Positions 8,251 through 19,742 of a stretch of DNA of 64,000 nucleotides are shown piece by piece. Origin of the DNA: Morchella semilibera (Eukaryota > Ascomycota > Pezizomycetes > Pezizales > Morchellaceae); contig WBVU01000003.1 in the NCBI GenBank assembly GCA_009192285.1, forward strand, positions 1,457,973-1,521,972. The letters are read 5' to 3'. Both the position numbers and the translations under genes were made by a program. The notes under the pieces are model-generated. The model saw only the letters and a list, made by a program, of their open reading frames with translations, did not search any database and was not told where the DNA came from. Position 1 is the first letter of the stretch. The number at the start of each line of letters is the position of its first letter.

Positions 8251-11200
8251 CTCCTCTTTCTTTGTCTGCTTCTGCTGCTTCTGGTGTCTCTGGTGAGAAG
8301 GTTTCGGATAACGATCATCTTGTTGTCTCATGTATCGTATCTGATAAGAATAAAACTGTCAAAACCTACTCACTTGTTGACACCGGGGCTTCTGGGTTTG
8401 CATTCATTGATGAATCATTTGTACGCCACAAGGAAATCCCTACTACTCTTCTACCTAATCCCCGCGCCCTTCATGTTATCGATGGAAGAGAAATCTCCTC
8501 TGGTAGTATTACTCATATTGTTCATTTTTCTCTTCGCATCCAAGGTCATACCGAAAAAATCTCTGCCTATGTTACTCGTCTAGGACATTATTCGTTGGTG
8601 CTAGGAATCCCCTGGCTGCGCCGACATAATGTTGCAATTAATTTTGCCGATAATTCGTTGACCTTCAGGTCCCCTCGCTATCTCCAACGTTGCAATGATG
8701 ATCAAGTTCCTGCTTATGTTAAGGGAATTACCTCACCACTCCCTGCTAGTCATGACTTTGAGATCGTCAGTGCTGCTACCTTTGCCGAAACCACCCAGGG
8801 ACTAACCGTTTATGCCCTGTTTCTTGGTGGTTCTACGGAGTCGATACCCTCGGAAATCGCCACTTTGGTTCCCCCCGAACATCACCACTTTTGGCAACGG
8901 TTTGGAAAGGAAGGTCCCCAGAAGCTGCCACCGCATCGTCCCTACGATATTCGGATTAACCTTCATGAGGGAAAGGAACCCCCCTTTGGTCCTCTATATA
9001 GTATGTCTCGAAATGAGCTGGCCGCATTAATTGAATACATCGACGATATGTTGAAAAAAGGGTTCATTGAGTCTAGCTCCTCCTCCGCCGGATCCCCTGT
9101 TCTGTTCGTAAAAAAGCCTGGTGGTGGACTTCGATTCTGTGTGGACTATCGAGGTCTGAATGCGATTACCGTTAAGAATCGCTATCCCTTGCCGCTGCCC
9201 AAGGAAACGTTTAATCAACTTTGCAAGGCCAAATGGTATACCAAGCTAGACTTGAAGAATGCCTACAATTTGGTCCGGGTTGCAGCTGGAGATGAGTGGA
9301 AAACCGCGTTCCGCACCAGAGTGGGCCACTTTCATTATAAAGTTATGCCCTTCGGGTTGACCAATGCTCCCGCCGTTTTTCAGCATTTTATTAACGATAC
9401 TCTTCGTCCCTTTCTGGACCGCTTTTGTAGAGCTTATCTTGACGATATCCTTATTTATAGTGAGGATTTGGAATCTCATCGCGATCATGTCAATCAAGTC
9501 CTGCAAGCTCTTACCGATGACGATCTTTATTGCTCTCCTGAGAAATGCGAATTCCAGGTTAAGGAAGTGAAGTATTTGGGCATGATCGTTACCACCAAAG
9601 GCCTAAAGCTCGATCCCAAAAAGATTGAAACTATCGTTAAGTGGGCTCATCCCCTGAACGTTAGGGATATACAAGTGTTCAATGGTTGGGCAAATTTCTA
9701 TCGGTGTTTTATTAAAAACTATTCGGGAATTGTTCGTCCTCTTACTATGCTTACCAAGGGAAACGTACCGTTTATATGGTCTCTCGCTTGCGAAGGGGCA
9801 TTTGAAGGATTGAAGATTGCGTTTACTACTGCCCCGATTCTTCGAGATTTTGATTTTGATCGTCGAGCCATTGTGGAAACAGATGCGTCAGACTATGTTT
9901 CAGGTGGTACTCTCTCTCAGTATAGTGATGAGAATATTCTTCACCCCGTTGCTTATTTCTCTGGAACTCACTCCCCCGCTGAATGCAATTACGAGATTTA
10001 CGATAAAGAATTGCTGGCCATTATTAAGTGTTTCGAGGAATGGAGAGCTGAACTGATGGGTGTCGCCGAACCTATTGAAGTCCTCAGCGATCATCGGAAT
10101 TTGGAATACTTTATGACCAAGAGAGATCTGAATCGCCGACAGGCACGCTGGTCAGAGTTTCTTTCGCGGTTTAATTATGTGATTAGGTATCGGCCAGGAA
10201 AGCAAGGGGGAAAACTGGATGCATTGACTAGGAGATCAGGAGATCTGCCTAAAGAGGGGGATGAACGCCTGACGCAGCAAAGTCAGACAGTGTTGAAGTC
10301 CCATAATTTGGGTTTGTTGGCAGCCATTCCGGCTGTCCGAGGACAGTCACCCCTAAAAAAACTTTTTGAACAGGCTTATGTCACTGACCCATTCCCAAAT
10401 AAAATCCTAGGACTCCTCCGAGATGGCGTTAGGCACTCCCGAGAGATTACCCTAGTAGAATGTTCAACTAGGAAAGGCCTCTTGACCTACCGCGGGAAAC
10501 TCTTTGTTCCAGACGATGTGCCTCTGCACTTGCACCTGTTGAAAGAACACCATGATACTCCGTCTGCAGGTCACCCCGGGAAAGCCAAAACCTTTCAGCT
10601 CCTCGCCCACTCCTATTATTGGCCAGGGATGCGTAGTACAGTGAACCGTTATGTGAGAAATTGCCATATCTGTAGTCGAAGCAAGACCTCCCGCCATGCC
10701 CCTTATGGAGTCCTTCGCCCTTTACCGATTCCTCAGAGACCTTGAACACATATTTCCATGGACTTTGTTACAGGATTGCCGGAGAGTAGGGGGAGAGATG
10801 CGATTCTCGTGGTAGTTGATCGTCTATCTAAGATGAGGCACTATATTGCCTGCAATACCACCACCGGATCTGAGGATCTTGCACGTCTGTTTGTTGAGTA
10901 TGTCTGGAAGCTTCATGGTCTCCCTACTAGCATTGTCTCCGATCGGGGTACGCAGTTTACGTCCCGGTTCTGGAAATCTCTTTGCAAAATGCTAAGGATT
11001 AATGTCGCCATGTCCTCAGCCTTTCACCCCGAGACTGATGGTCAGACGGAACGAGTCAATATGGTGATGGAACAGTACTTGCGGAGTTATGTATCCTATC
11101 AGCAGGATGACTGGGTGGACTGGTTACCGCTTGCCGAATTTGCCTCTAATAATCACCGCTCGGAAACAACTCAAGTTTCTCCCTTTATGGATAATTATGG

Positions 11201-11915
11201 TTTTGATTCACGCTTTACCGAGAATCTAGCACTACCCCCATTTATTGATGTCCCTCAGGATGCCAAAGCTCTTGTGGAAAGGATGACGGAAATTCATGAT
11301 CAGTTGCAAGTTGAGATGCGCTATGCCCAGGACCGACAGGAAACTAATGCCAATGCCCACCGCGTCCCCGCCCCGGTTTATAAAATAGGAGATGAGGTGT
11401 GGTTGAATGCTAGGAATATTCAAACTACCCGGCCTTCTCGCAAACTCGATTGGAAACGTTTGGGACACTTCCGGGTTAAGTCCGTTATTAGTCCCTATGC
11501 CTACGAACTTGATCTTCCCTCCACTATGAAGATACATCCCGTTTTTCATGTGTCAAAGCTTGAACCCTGCGCTACGGATCCTCTACCGGGACATATCCCC
11601 CCTCCGGCACCTCCGGTGATTGTTGATGGTGATGAAGAATGGGAAGTTGACGAACTTCTAGACTCTCGACTTCGCTACTCACGACTGCAGTATTTGGTTA
11701 AATGGAAGGGTTACGATGCACCAACCTGAGAGTACGCTGAGAATCTTACTAATGTCCCCCGCTTGTTGACCCGATTTCATATGGCATATCCCACCAAGCC
11801 GAGACCTAACGGAGTTCTCGCGGAGCTCGAACCTAATGAGAGGGCAACTATCACGGCTCCGCCTCCTGCACCTCGCCCCCCGCCAAGGCGTCTTCGGAAC
11901 AGGGTTGTTGGATAG
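8211..11915 (+). pseudogene. pol: Gypsy E Pol (PR-RT-RNase H-IN-chromodomain), two stops
   Basis: Polyprotein read in the -1 frame relative to gag. Visible in order: aspartic protease (VDTGASGFAFID), reverse transcriptase with intact YLDDILIYS, RNase H (VETDASDY), the integrase zinc region (H..H..CHIC), the integrase core (VSDRGTQF and HPETDGQTER), and a chromodomain (WEVDELLDS...YLVKWKGYDAPTWE, with the last W now a stop). A TGA at 10743-10745 replaces the Trp of the PWTD-type motif; a TGA at 11727-11729 replaces the chromodomain Trp. Beyond it the frame runs on through the purine tract and about 22 codons into the 3' LTR, ending at 11913-11915. Apart from the two point mutations the gene is whole, so decay is recent. 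Each stop is a single G-to-A change. Confidence 0.88.
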
Positions 11916-12342
11916 TATCGGTCGTTGTCGGAAGTAGAATGAGGGATTAGGAAGGAGCTCGGGTAATGGAATGTAAGCGCTAGGAAGGATTGGGTAGTAA
12001 CGGATAGAACTAGGGTTATCGGGAATAGTATGGGTGGTACGGGAGTGTAATAGTTTCTATGGGATTCTATGGTATGAGTCATTGGTGCGAGGGGATAGTT
12101 GTATATATAGTGTTTGTTCTATCCTATGTTTTCGCCTCTCTAGACAACGTCTTCTTTCTGTTAGCAATATATTACCTTGGCTTTGGCCATTCTGTTCTTA
12201 CCTCGTCCCCGAACCCGAACCTGAACCTGAATCTAAACCTGAACCTGCCTCGCCTTGGGTATATCCTGAGCCGATCCCGTCCTGCCTCTGTTCCTAAAAA
12301 TCTACCCCGCCTCATCCCTGAGCTCGACCCCGCCCCGTTAGA
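11849..12342 (+). repeat. 3' LTR of gypsy E
   Basis: It starts TATCACGG and ends CCGTTAGA. It is followed by the GGAAC target duplication at 12343-12347. The purine-rich AATGAGAGGGCAAC just before it is the likely polypurine tract. Substitutions against the 5' LTR (for example in the leader, AGACAACGT instead of AGGCAACGT) show the insertion is not brand new. Confidence 0.9.
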
Positions 12343-12363
12343 GGAACGCTCATGCACCACCGC

Positions 12364-13383
12364 CTAGAGCATCTGGCACCCCTCATCAGTACGGGGCATG
12401 GAGATATTCAAACCTGTTTGATCAACCTTATTCCTAAACGTTAGCATTTCCTCCTCAACATCAAGCTCCATTCCATCAATGTCGCCTCTAGTAAGGTGCT
12501 GATATCCTTCCAGTGAAGGTGTTTGAGGCATTTGAGTAGGCCCAGTAATGATTGCCGAAGGCCTGTGAAGCACTGTACAGAGCCTTAAGGGTTTTGCCTC
12601 TGTGGTTTTGAGCCAACCTTCCAGCTCTTCAGAATCTCCGATCTGCACATATTCTGGATTTGGGGGATAGGGTGCCTGCCCCCGGGGGGCCGAATTGGAC
12701 AACGCCCCATAGAAGGCTCGGAAAGCCCTCGCGGGGCTCCCTGGAGCCGCTGGTGGGGCTCGCTTTATTGCAAGTCTTTCTAAATCTTGCATAGACAACC
12801 CCTGAAGGATGTTAATGAAGGGGATAAGCGATCCGGGCCCGTACCAATCATAGTGGCGGTATATATCGCTGGGGATGCCTGTAACCCTTTCTGGGTCAAT
12901 AATATGTATGGTTATTGCCAGCCTGTAGGGTATTCCCAAGGCCTGCCAGAACTCCGGTGTGGTCTGCAGTTCGTTTGTGCAGGCAGGAGGTGCCCCGGAG
13001 GTGGGTGTATCTTTAACTTCATCATCTGCGCCCCCCAAAGCCCCACCGTGGCGTTGAGCTGTCCTGTTTCTCTTCTGGGATAGATCGATAATGAGGCGGA
13101 GGAGGGCTGCTTGGATCTTTATTCAGTCCCCTGAAGCCTTTGCTGACCATGTGGTCTTTAGCGCCTTGATGGCCCTGTGGCCCATGCAAAATTGACACAG
13201 ATTGTTGAATAATTGTTCGCCCGAGGTGACCTTATTAACCCACCCTATTCTTACCATCTCGTCCGCGAGGTCGCTACGGAGAGCCTTATAGATAGCATCT
13301 TTTCCAGTCAATTGTAGGATTCTTCGGCAGTCGTGGATTGTCGTGCACTTGTACGTAGCAGCTGGTCTCCCGCGTGATGGCAT
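12364..13383 (-). pseudogene. Plavaka companion gene, copy 1 (unknown function)
   Basis: One frame on the minus strand runs from an ATG at 13381-13383 to a TAG at 12364-12366. It is interrupted only by a TGA near 13126, where copy 2 has a serine codon. It aligns along its whole length with copy 2 (14953-16329). Shared blocks are DCRRILxL.KxxIYKAL, GWVNK, KIQxAL, DLSQKR, IDPE..T.IPSD, YDWYG, RAFYGA.SNSAPRGQA, and TEAKPLRLC.VLHRPSAI. The Ser-rich N-terminal domain of copy 2 is deleted here. No known domain is recognised. Its position and strand relative to a divergent promoter match copy 2, so it is the leftover of a second Plavaka element whose transposase is gone. The gypsy E insertion separates it from its 3' flank. 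Confidence 0.6.
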
Positions 13384-13749
13384 GGTTGGAGCCTTTTCCA
13401 GGTTTGTGGAGCCTTTTTGGAGGTTTGGGGTAGGTGTTATGATTTGAAGGGACGTTTAAAGACGCGGCTGTCAATGGCTTGAATATAGAGCTTTAGAGTG
13501 GATACTGTACCATCTTAAATACTGTATAGTAATTCAAGATCGAAGCCTTGAAAGGCCTCGAGTGGCCTGAAGAACCGTATGTTTGAAAGTGGCAGGTTTG
13601 AAAGTAGTAGGTTTGAAGACATGAAAACGGGTGAGCGGTGTTTATCTATGATCAAACCTTACTACATAGCGAATATTGTATCACATGATATCACTCGAAT
13701 CAGGAGAGCAGAGGCACCAAGCGCACTAATTAGGGCTTTTGAAGCCATC
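13384..13749. promoter_or_regulatory. Remnant of the divergent Plavaka promoter, copy 1
   Basis: It shares several blocks, in the same order, with the region upstream of companion copy 2 (16282-16570): GCTTGAATATAGAGC, ACCATCTTA, and ATCAAAC.TTACTACAT, followed by an AT-rich stretch with ATGATATCA-like words. No transposase follows. The region ends at CCATC (13745-13749), the left target duplication of a solo LTR. Confidence 0.5.
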
Positions 13750-14383
13750 TGTCCCGGCGTCTTGGCAGTCGTCCCGACAGTCCGGTAGGTGATGTATGAT
13801 TGTGGTTGTTAAGGCAATGATAAGCGAGAGGGGGGAGTACGAGGTGGAGGCTGTCGTCATTAGGTTCTAGGAGGTTCGATGGCGTGATGGATTGGTAATG
13901 TAGAATAGCGGAGATGGTGGGGAGGATTACGAGGTGTGGTAGCGATGGGTTTCTATGAGGTTCTATGAGCAAGAGTGTGAGTCATAGCGGACTAGTGAAG
14001 GAGGTGTGTTAAATAGCGGGGATAGATGTTTTCCTTAGTTCTTTCTTTCTTTCTTCTCTGTCTCGTCTTCCTGTTATCTCGGTACATAGGAATCTACTCC
14101 TATTTCTAAAGCCATAGCCTCTCGTACCAAAGACTCGGTCCTCTGACAAGAGGAAACTCATAGTATCTCTCATCGTTCTCGTTGAGGTCCCTTCGGTCCT
14201 CACTCCCCCTGCTCTGTGCTCTTGTGTCCTTGCTCTTGCCTTTGTCTTCGCCGGTGCCTGTGCTCGTGCCTGCCTGGCGTTGTCCCTGTCTTCATCGGCC
14301 CCCTCGTCGAGTACACTGTGCTCCTCGAGTCCCTCTGCGTCATCATTGTCATCTTCTTCTTTGCGTCGGGTTACTCCGTCACA
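13750..14383 (+). repeat. Solo LTR, family A, TSD CCATC
   Basis: 634 bp, starting TGTCCCGG and ending CCGTCACA. CCATC is duplicated at 13745-13749 and 14384-14388. The cysteine- and leucine-rich ORFs that can be read in it arise from the LTR's pyrimidine-rich short repeats and lack ATG starts. Confidence 0.92.
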
Positions 14384-14952
14384 CCATCTGAAGGCTCGAG
14401 GAGCCTCCTGCCCAGGAGAGCTTTGGAGGTTTCACTTAATCATCAGTTGTCTCCAGAGATTGGCAGGGATTACAGGAGAGCTTGGGAGGTTTCGCTTAAT
14501 CATCAGCAGTCTCCGGAGATATCAGGAGGGCTTGGCGATCCCTCAGGAGAGCCCAGGAGATTGGCAGGGATCACAGGAGACAAAAGATAAATCATATAAT
14601 TATTGCTAAGACCTAAAGAGGTAACCGGGGTAAAATTAAGAACTGCATGTGCAAAAACAAAAAACTCCAATTCCCAAATGAAGGCTCCTCAAGCCTTCTA
14701 AACTGCCTACAGAGGTTTGGGAGCCTATCACCGTCGTCGCTGGTTTTATCCTCTACACCCACAGGTGGTTTCAGTCAGAATAATAAGATTCATATAAATG
14801 TCATTCAGGAAGAGCATTCTATAATGCCCACTCCGATAAGCTCATGGATAGGGTATATTCAGACCTTCAAGTTCCTAATCCAAAAGCTCCATATCATTAA
14901 TATCGTCCTCAGTCAGGTAATCCCATCCCTCTGGTGAAGGCGTTTGGGGCCT
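14384..14952. repeat. Plavaka left subterminal region
   Basis: Two imperfect copies of a roughly 60-bp unit (AGGAGAGCTT.GGAGGTTTC.CTTAATCATCAG) lie at about 14415-14520, followed by CAGGAGA-rich sequence and, from 14680, AGGCTCCTCAAGCCTTC. No coding sequence is seen. The exact left terminus of the transposon could not be fixed; no CATCAGCAA end with an adjoining gypsy flank was found. Confidence 0.5.
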
Positions 14953-16329
14953 TTAGGTAGGCCCTGCTACGATTGCCGAAGGCCTATGAAGCACCGCACA
15001 AAGTCTTAAGGGTTTTGCCTCTGTGGCCCTGAGCCAACCTTCCAGCTCTTGATCGTCTCCAATCGGCACATATTCCGGATCTGGGGGATAAGCTGCTTGC
15101 CCCCGGGGTGCCGAATTGGACATCGCCCCGTAGAAGGCTCGAACAGCCATATTAGAGCCCCCTGGAGTGGCCGGTGGGACTCGCTTCAGCTCGAGGGCTG
15201 CTAAATCATACATAGTCATTACTTCGGGAATGCCGGTAAATGGCGTAAGCGATGCAATCCCATACCAGTCGTATGGACGGTACGTATCGCTTGGGATGGT
15301 AGTAGCCTTTTCTGGGTCAATAACATGTACGGTTATTGCGGGCCTGGGAGGTATTCCTAAATTCTCCCAGGACTTGAGTACCATCTTGTAATATCTCTCA
15401 TTATCCACCGCACTTTCCAAAGCTTCATCATGTCGTTTGTCTATCCTTTTCCTCTTCTGTGATAGATCTACAATGAGACAGTGGGCTAGGGCTGTTTGGA
15501 TCTTTATAGAGTCCTCTGAAGCCTTTTCTAACTACTTGGGCTTCAAATTCGTGAGGGCCTTGTGATCCATGGCATATTCGCACAAATGATTGAATGAAGA
15601 ATCGCCCGAGCTGGATTTATTCACCCACCCTGTCCTTGTCATCTCATCGGCGAGCTCTTTGCATAGAGCCTTATAGATACCATCTTTATCTAAGTGCAAG
15701 ATCCTCCGGCAGTCGTATGTGGTCTGGCAAATGTACTTGGCGGGCTGTTTGTATCGTGGTACCATTTCAGGGGCCTCCTTGGTCTTTTGGACCCGCTTCC
15801 TGACTTGTGGGTCTAACCTGGGGGGTAGGGAACGTCGAGTCTTATGGGTAGATGTCGTTGGGGGGGCGCCAGGGGCCACCGATAAGCCCTTGGGAGCCCT
15901 GGATCCTGAAGGCCCGGATCCTAAAGGCTCGGATCCTAGAGGGCGTAGAACGGGGCTTTTCGGAGGCTCCTCAAACGTTTTCGACTTCCCCTTCTTGGTG
16001 CTCCGGGGTATCTCTTCCTCTGACTCAGTCTCTATGTAGGATGCAACACTACTGCTAGAGGCTGAACTAAGGCTGGAGCCCGAGCTCTCACTATCAATGT
16101 ACTGCCCGGGGATTAATGGTCCAACCTCCTGTTTTTTGGATGCGTTTTTATCACTATGGGAGGATATGCGGCTTCGTTTTTGGCCTTGTTTAGGGCTTGC
16201 CGGGGTGTTGTCGGGGGTGTTTGTTGAGGGGTGCGGTTTGGATGCCGACTTATAGAAAGAGGAAAAAAAAGCCTCCTGCATATATGTCAATTGCTTGAAT
16301 ATAGAGCAATAGAGAGGATAAGATACCAT
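14953..16329 (-). pseudogene. Plavaka companion gene, copy 2 (unknown function)
   Basis: On the minus strand one frame covers about 459 codons, with a single TAG at 15532-15534 exactly where copy 1 has TGG (Trp). Each copy is thus broken at a different place, which shows the ancestral gene was one open frame. The N-terminal third is polar and Ser-rich with acidic patches (ESEEE); it contains a KRSR basic motif. The middle has a Cys/His-poor helical block (YDCRRILHL...IYKALCKELADEM...GWVNK). The C-terminal block is well conserved with copy 1 (YDWYG, SNSAPRGQA, LRLCAVLHRPSAI). The start is ambiguous: ATG at 16329 or 16281. It is divergent from the transposase across about 400 bp, so the two probably share a promoter. 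I recognise no domain; a DNA-binding or capsid-like accessory role would be a guess. Confidence 0.65.
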
Positions 16330-16710
16330 CTTATATCGTGTATTATAAACTCTTGAAGGCTTCCAGAGACTTGGAGATAGTGTAGTAAGCTTGAGCCAGT
16401 GTATCGATCCTACGGATGGATAGGGATAGAAGTAGGAGAATAGGAGAACGCGGGGTATCTTCGATCAAACTTTACTACATCATATATTGGAGTAACAATT
16501 GAACATCATATTGAATCATATGATGTCAATCGAATATTGTGATCAGAACGTTAGTGCGATAAGATATGATCTATCGGTGCACGGGCCCATTTAGAGTGCC
16601 AACCTCCCCGGAGCCTCCTAAACCTAGGAAGCTTAGGAAACCCCCAGGGGCTCCAGAGTCTCCAAAGCCTCCAGAGCCTCCGAAGCCTCCACCAATATTG
16701 ACTATCAGCA
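16330..16710. promoter_or_regulatory. Divergent promoter between companion gene and Plavaka transposase
   Basis: An AT-rich spacer of about 380-430 bp between two divergent genes. It contains the blocks conserved with the remnant promoter at 13384-13749 and an inverted ATCATATGAT core near 16515-16525. Near its right edge, a run of GCCTCC(G/A)AAGCC-type repeats (16606-16690) leads into the transposase ATG at 16711. Confidence 0.45.
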
Positions 16711-19610
16711 ATGAGATCACGATGTCCATTTTGCATACGGAGCTACGCCAATGCTGGTAGTTTTGATCGACATCTCTCAAAAGTCCACCCATCGCGGACC
16801 AGTGGGTGGTACAACAGGCAGCTTTCAGGGACTCCCGTTGAGGGCTCGCGGAGCCTTCCCGAAGGCTCAGGAGGTCCCCACGAGGGTGGACATTTGAACA
16901 TACCAGATGAAAGCGAATCCGATACTGAATCGAATGATCATCATACTTTGGGATACACGCGGTTCAATCTAGCAACTACCATATACGAGGGTGCACGGGA
17001 GCCTCTTTTCACCACAACGGGATATGATGAAGGCTCGGAAAGCCTTTTGATCAACCCATGGCAGCCTTTCAAATCAGCAGAGGAATTTTGGTTATCGCGC
17101 TGGTTCCTACAATCGAATGTATCTCAGGGTCAAATAGACGATTTCTTCCGCACCGTACACCCTCTACAAGGCTCCTACAGTACTAGTAGAGGCTTCGCAC
17201 GCCTCCTCGACGAGATGTTGTCTATGGGGGGGTTAGGAAAAGAGAGCTTGATACACTCAGAGGTTGAAATGGGCGGGCAGAAAATTCCTTACTACTACAG
17301 GGACCCTATGAATATAGTGCGTTTTCTTCTCGGACAACGTGTATTTAGGGAGTCCTTGGTTTATTCACCTAATATGGAATACAATGAAATGGGGGAGCGG
17401 ATATATGGGGAGATGCATACGGCAGACTGGTGGTAGAAGATGCAGGTTCACAATACTTACTCAGAAGGCTCAGGGAGCCTCCGCTAACCCCTCACAAATG
17501 TTATAGAATACCCTTCCAGGAGGATCAACGGTGGTGCCAGTAATATGTGCATCACACGGAACACACCTCACTAATTTCAGTGGTGACAAGAAGGCTTGGC
17601 CAGTATACCTAACGATTGGCAATATCACCTCGGACACACGAAATAAACCCTCTAATTACGCGATCATACTCCTAGTTCTACTGCCAGTGCCACCAAAGGT
17701 TGGAGTGCGTACGAACGAACGCCGTTGGGAGAGACAGATAGTCCTTCACCAGGTCCTCTCTGAGGTTCTCGAAGGCCTTCAGGGCCCTGCGGAAAGGGGT
17801 GAGCTTATAACATGCGCTGATGGCTATGTGCGCCTATGTTATCCGATACTATGTGCATGGATTGCGGATCAACCAGAACACGCCTCGATGCTAAACCTCA
17901 ACATTCAGGCCTGCCCTAGGTGCGAAGTTGATTTCAAGGGCCTAGGGAGCCTTCAAGAAAACCCGCCACGCATTCAGGAGCGATATATCGAAATGGTAGA
18001 GCGTTATAAGGAGGATACGTCAGATACAGCACCCGTTGAATACCTAGTGTCGAAATCCTTCAAAACTCTGTACAATGCTTTGTGGGCGTTGCCGAAGGCT
18101 CAGGTGTATGATCTTCACAAGCCAGATATGTTGCATAATATTCATCTCGGCCTATTGAAACATATGATGGAATGGATTCAATCGTTTTTGAAAAAAACAC
18201 AATCGGCTAGAGAATTTTGATCGGGCTTGGGCGTCCATTAAGCCTTACCCAGGGCTTGCTGTACCAAATAAGGCTTATCAGGCAACTACTCAATGGCAAG
18301 GTAAAGAAATGCGTCATCTCAGCCGGATAGTTCTAGGAGCCTTTGCAGTGGCTCTTTGGAACCCCCCAAAAGCTTCGCAGAGCGACTTCTGGAGATCCTT
18401 GAGGTGTGTTCGGTCACTAATCAATTTCCACTTGATGGCACAGTACACTACGCATACAAAAGAAACACTAGACTATCTTCAAGGGTATCTCGAAGATTTC
18501 CACAAGTATAAGGATGTGTTTCTGGAATTTAGAGCCGATAAACGAACAAGGAAAGAGGCAAAGGATCGAACAAAGGTGCTGCAAGGCTCGGGAAGCATTG
18601 ACAGAGGCCTGGCGGAGCTTGAGGAAATTCGCAAGGCTTCTCATTTCAACTTCATTAAAATGCATCTTCTTTCACACTTCGGGGGGCATGTAGAGCGATT
18701 TGGTAATATTCCAATGTTTTCAACCGATGTGAGCGAGTTAGCTCATAGGCAACAAATTAAGATGGCTTATGCAGCCTCCAATAAGGTCGACGCAACAGTT
18801 CAGATTCTCGGTTACCACTCAAGGCGTATGGCTATAGAGATACGGGTCTTAAATCTAAAAGATATCGTCGTCAGTCTTCCAGAACATTACGAGGGCCTCC
18901 CAAGCCATCGAGAGAGCCTCCGGGGCATGTTGGAAGTATTCAAGAACGAGGACCCACAAAGGACAAACGAAAGATTCCTAGACGATGATAAACACCCGGA
19001 ACCTAGGATGTCGACCCCCGACGGTGGACCCCACATATCATCTGATATCGCCGATATGATTAAAATCAATAGAAGAACACTAGCAAGAGCGGTGTCGGAA
19101 TATGGTCAGGGCCTGAGCCGGGGAGAACAAGGCCTTTTGAGCCTTCTAGAGTGCCCGGTGGGGTGCTTTAAGTGCCTACAGGTGCCAGTATCAATTTTTC
19201 AGAAGCCTGACAGTTACGAGATACACAATATACGGTGTACGGGAGAGGCATTATTTAGGAAAAGGTCGACTCGAAATGATTGGGCATGGATTAAGGTGGC
19301 CACAACGGAGCCGTGGGGAGCCTTTCAGGGATGCCTACCAGGGCTTGTACGAGCAATATTCAAGATACGTGACAGTATATCGACGAAAACATATCAGCTT
19401 TGTCTTGTAGAGCTACTGGAAGCCAAGGATAGGGGTCTTCCAGATGGCTCACACGGTCTTCTTAGAGTTGCGAGGCGCTCTCGGCAAAGGTTTGGGGTAG
19501 TTAATATCAGTAGTGTTTTGGGAATGGCTTATTTGTTCGAGCTGGGACAGGGTCAATGGCTTGTGAACACGAGGATAGATTTGAGAACGTGGAATGAATC
19601 CGATATATAG
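16711..19610 (+). pseudogene. Plavaka-type transposase, three open pieces
   Basis: Cut-and-paste transposase of the CACTA/Mirage/Chapaev group. The N-terminus has a C2H2 finger (CPFC...H....H, residues 5-26). The middle carries TNFSGDKKAWPVYLTIGNI, followed by ACPRCEVDFKGLG and LHKPDMLHNIHLGLLKH. The C-terminal third has HFGGHVERFGN...STDVSELAH. All of these are typical of Plavaka proteins. Damage: a TAG at 17434-17436 in TADWWW-KMQ; a likely intron at about 17447-17506 (CTAAC branch, TTATAG acceptor); the SDKT-type catalytic motif reads SHGT; and a one-base shift near 18200 before WQGKEMRHL. The last piece (18309-19610) ends at a TAG. AAGGCTC/GAGCCTT words are unusually frequent even in the coding parts. 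Not functional as it stands. Confidence 0.75.
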
Positions 19611-19742
19611 TGACAATGTCTCTGGTGGCCTGGGGAAAGGTACAAGAGGCCTTCATAAAGGCTCGAGTGACTTCAGCTTGCATAGAATGTATTTAGAATA
19701 AAATTAACATGATAGTAAACGAAACAATATGATCTAGATCGG

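Larger units (their letters stand above)
6254..12342 (+). mobile_element. Gypsy element E, full length (6089 bp), TSD GGAAC
   Basis: Two 494-bp LTRs flank gag and pol in the plus orientation. GGAAC is present at 6249-6253 and 12343-12347. The order is LTR, primer-binding site, gag, frameshift signal, pol (protease, RT, RNase H, integrase, chromodomain), purine tract, LTR. Pol carries two TGG-to-TGA stops, so this copy is probably not autonomous. It sits in the 3' flank of the Plavaka companion gene, copy 1. Confidence 0.92.

Noticed and set aside
7649-8331. Long leucine-rich and arginine-rich ORFs on both strands over gag of gypsy E
   Set aside because: Shadow frames of the Pro/Ala/Ser-rich Gag tail.
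13750-14383. Cysteine- and leucine-rich ORFs (CPCSCLCLRRCLC... and ...VIIVIFFFASGYSV) repeated in every family-A LTR, looking like small secreted or membrane peptides
   Set aside because: They come from pyrimidine-rich short repeats in the LTR, start at non-ATG codons and appear in several frames at once.
15421-15531. Intron between the two halves of the Plavaka companion gene
   Set aside because: Both copies can be read straight through in one frame except for a single, differently placed stop in each, and no good splice sites were found.
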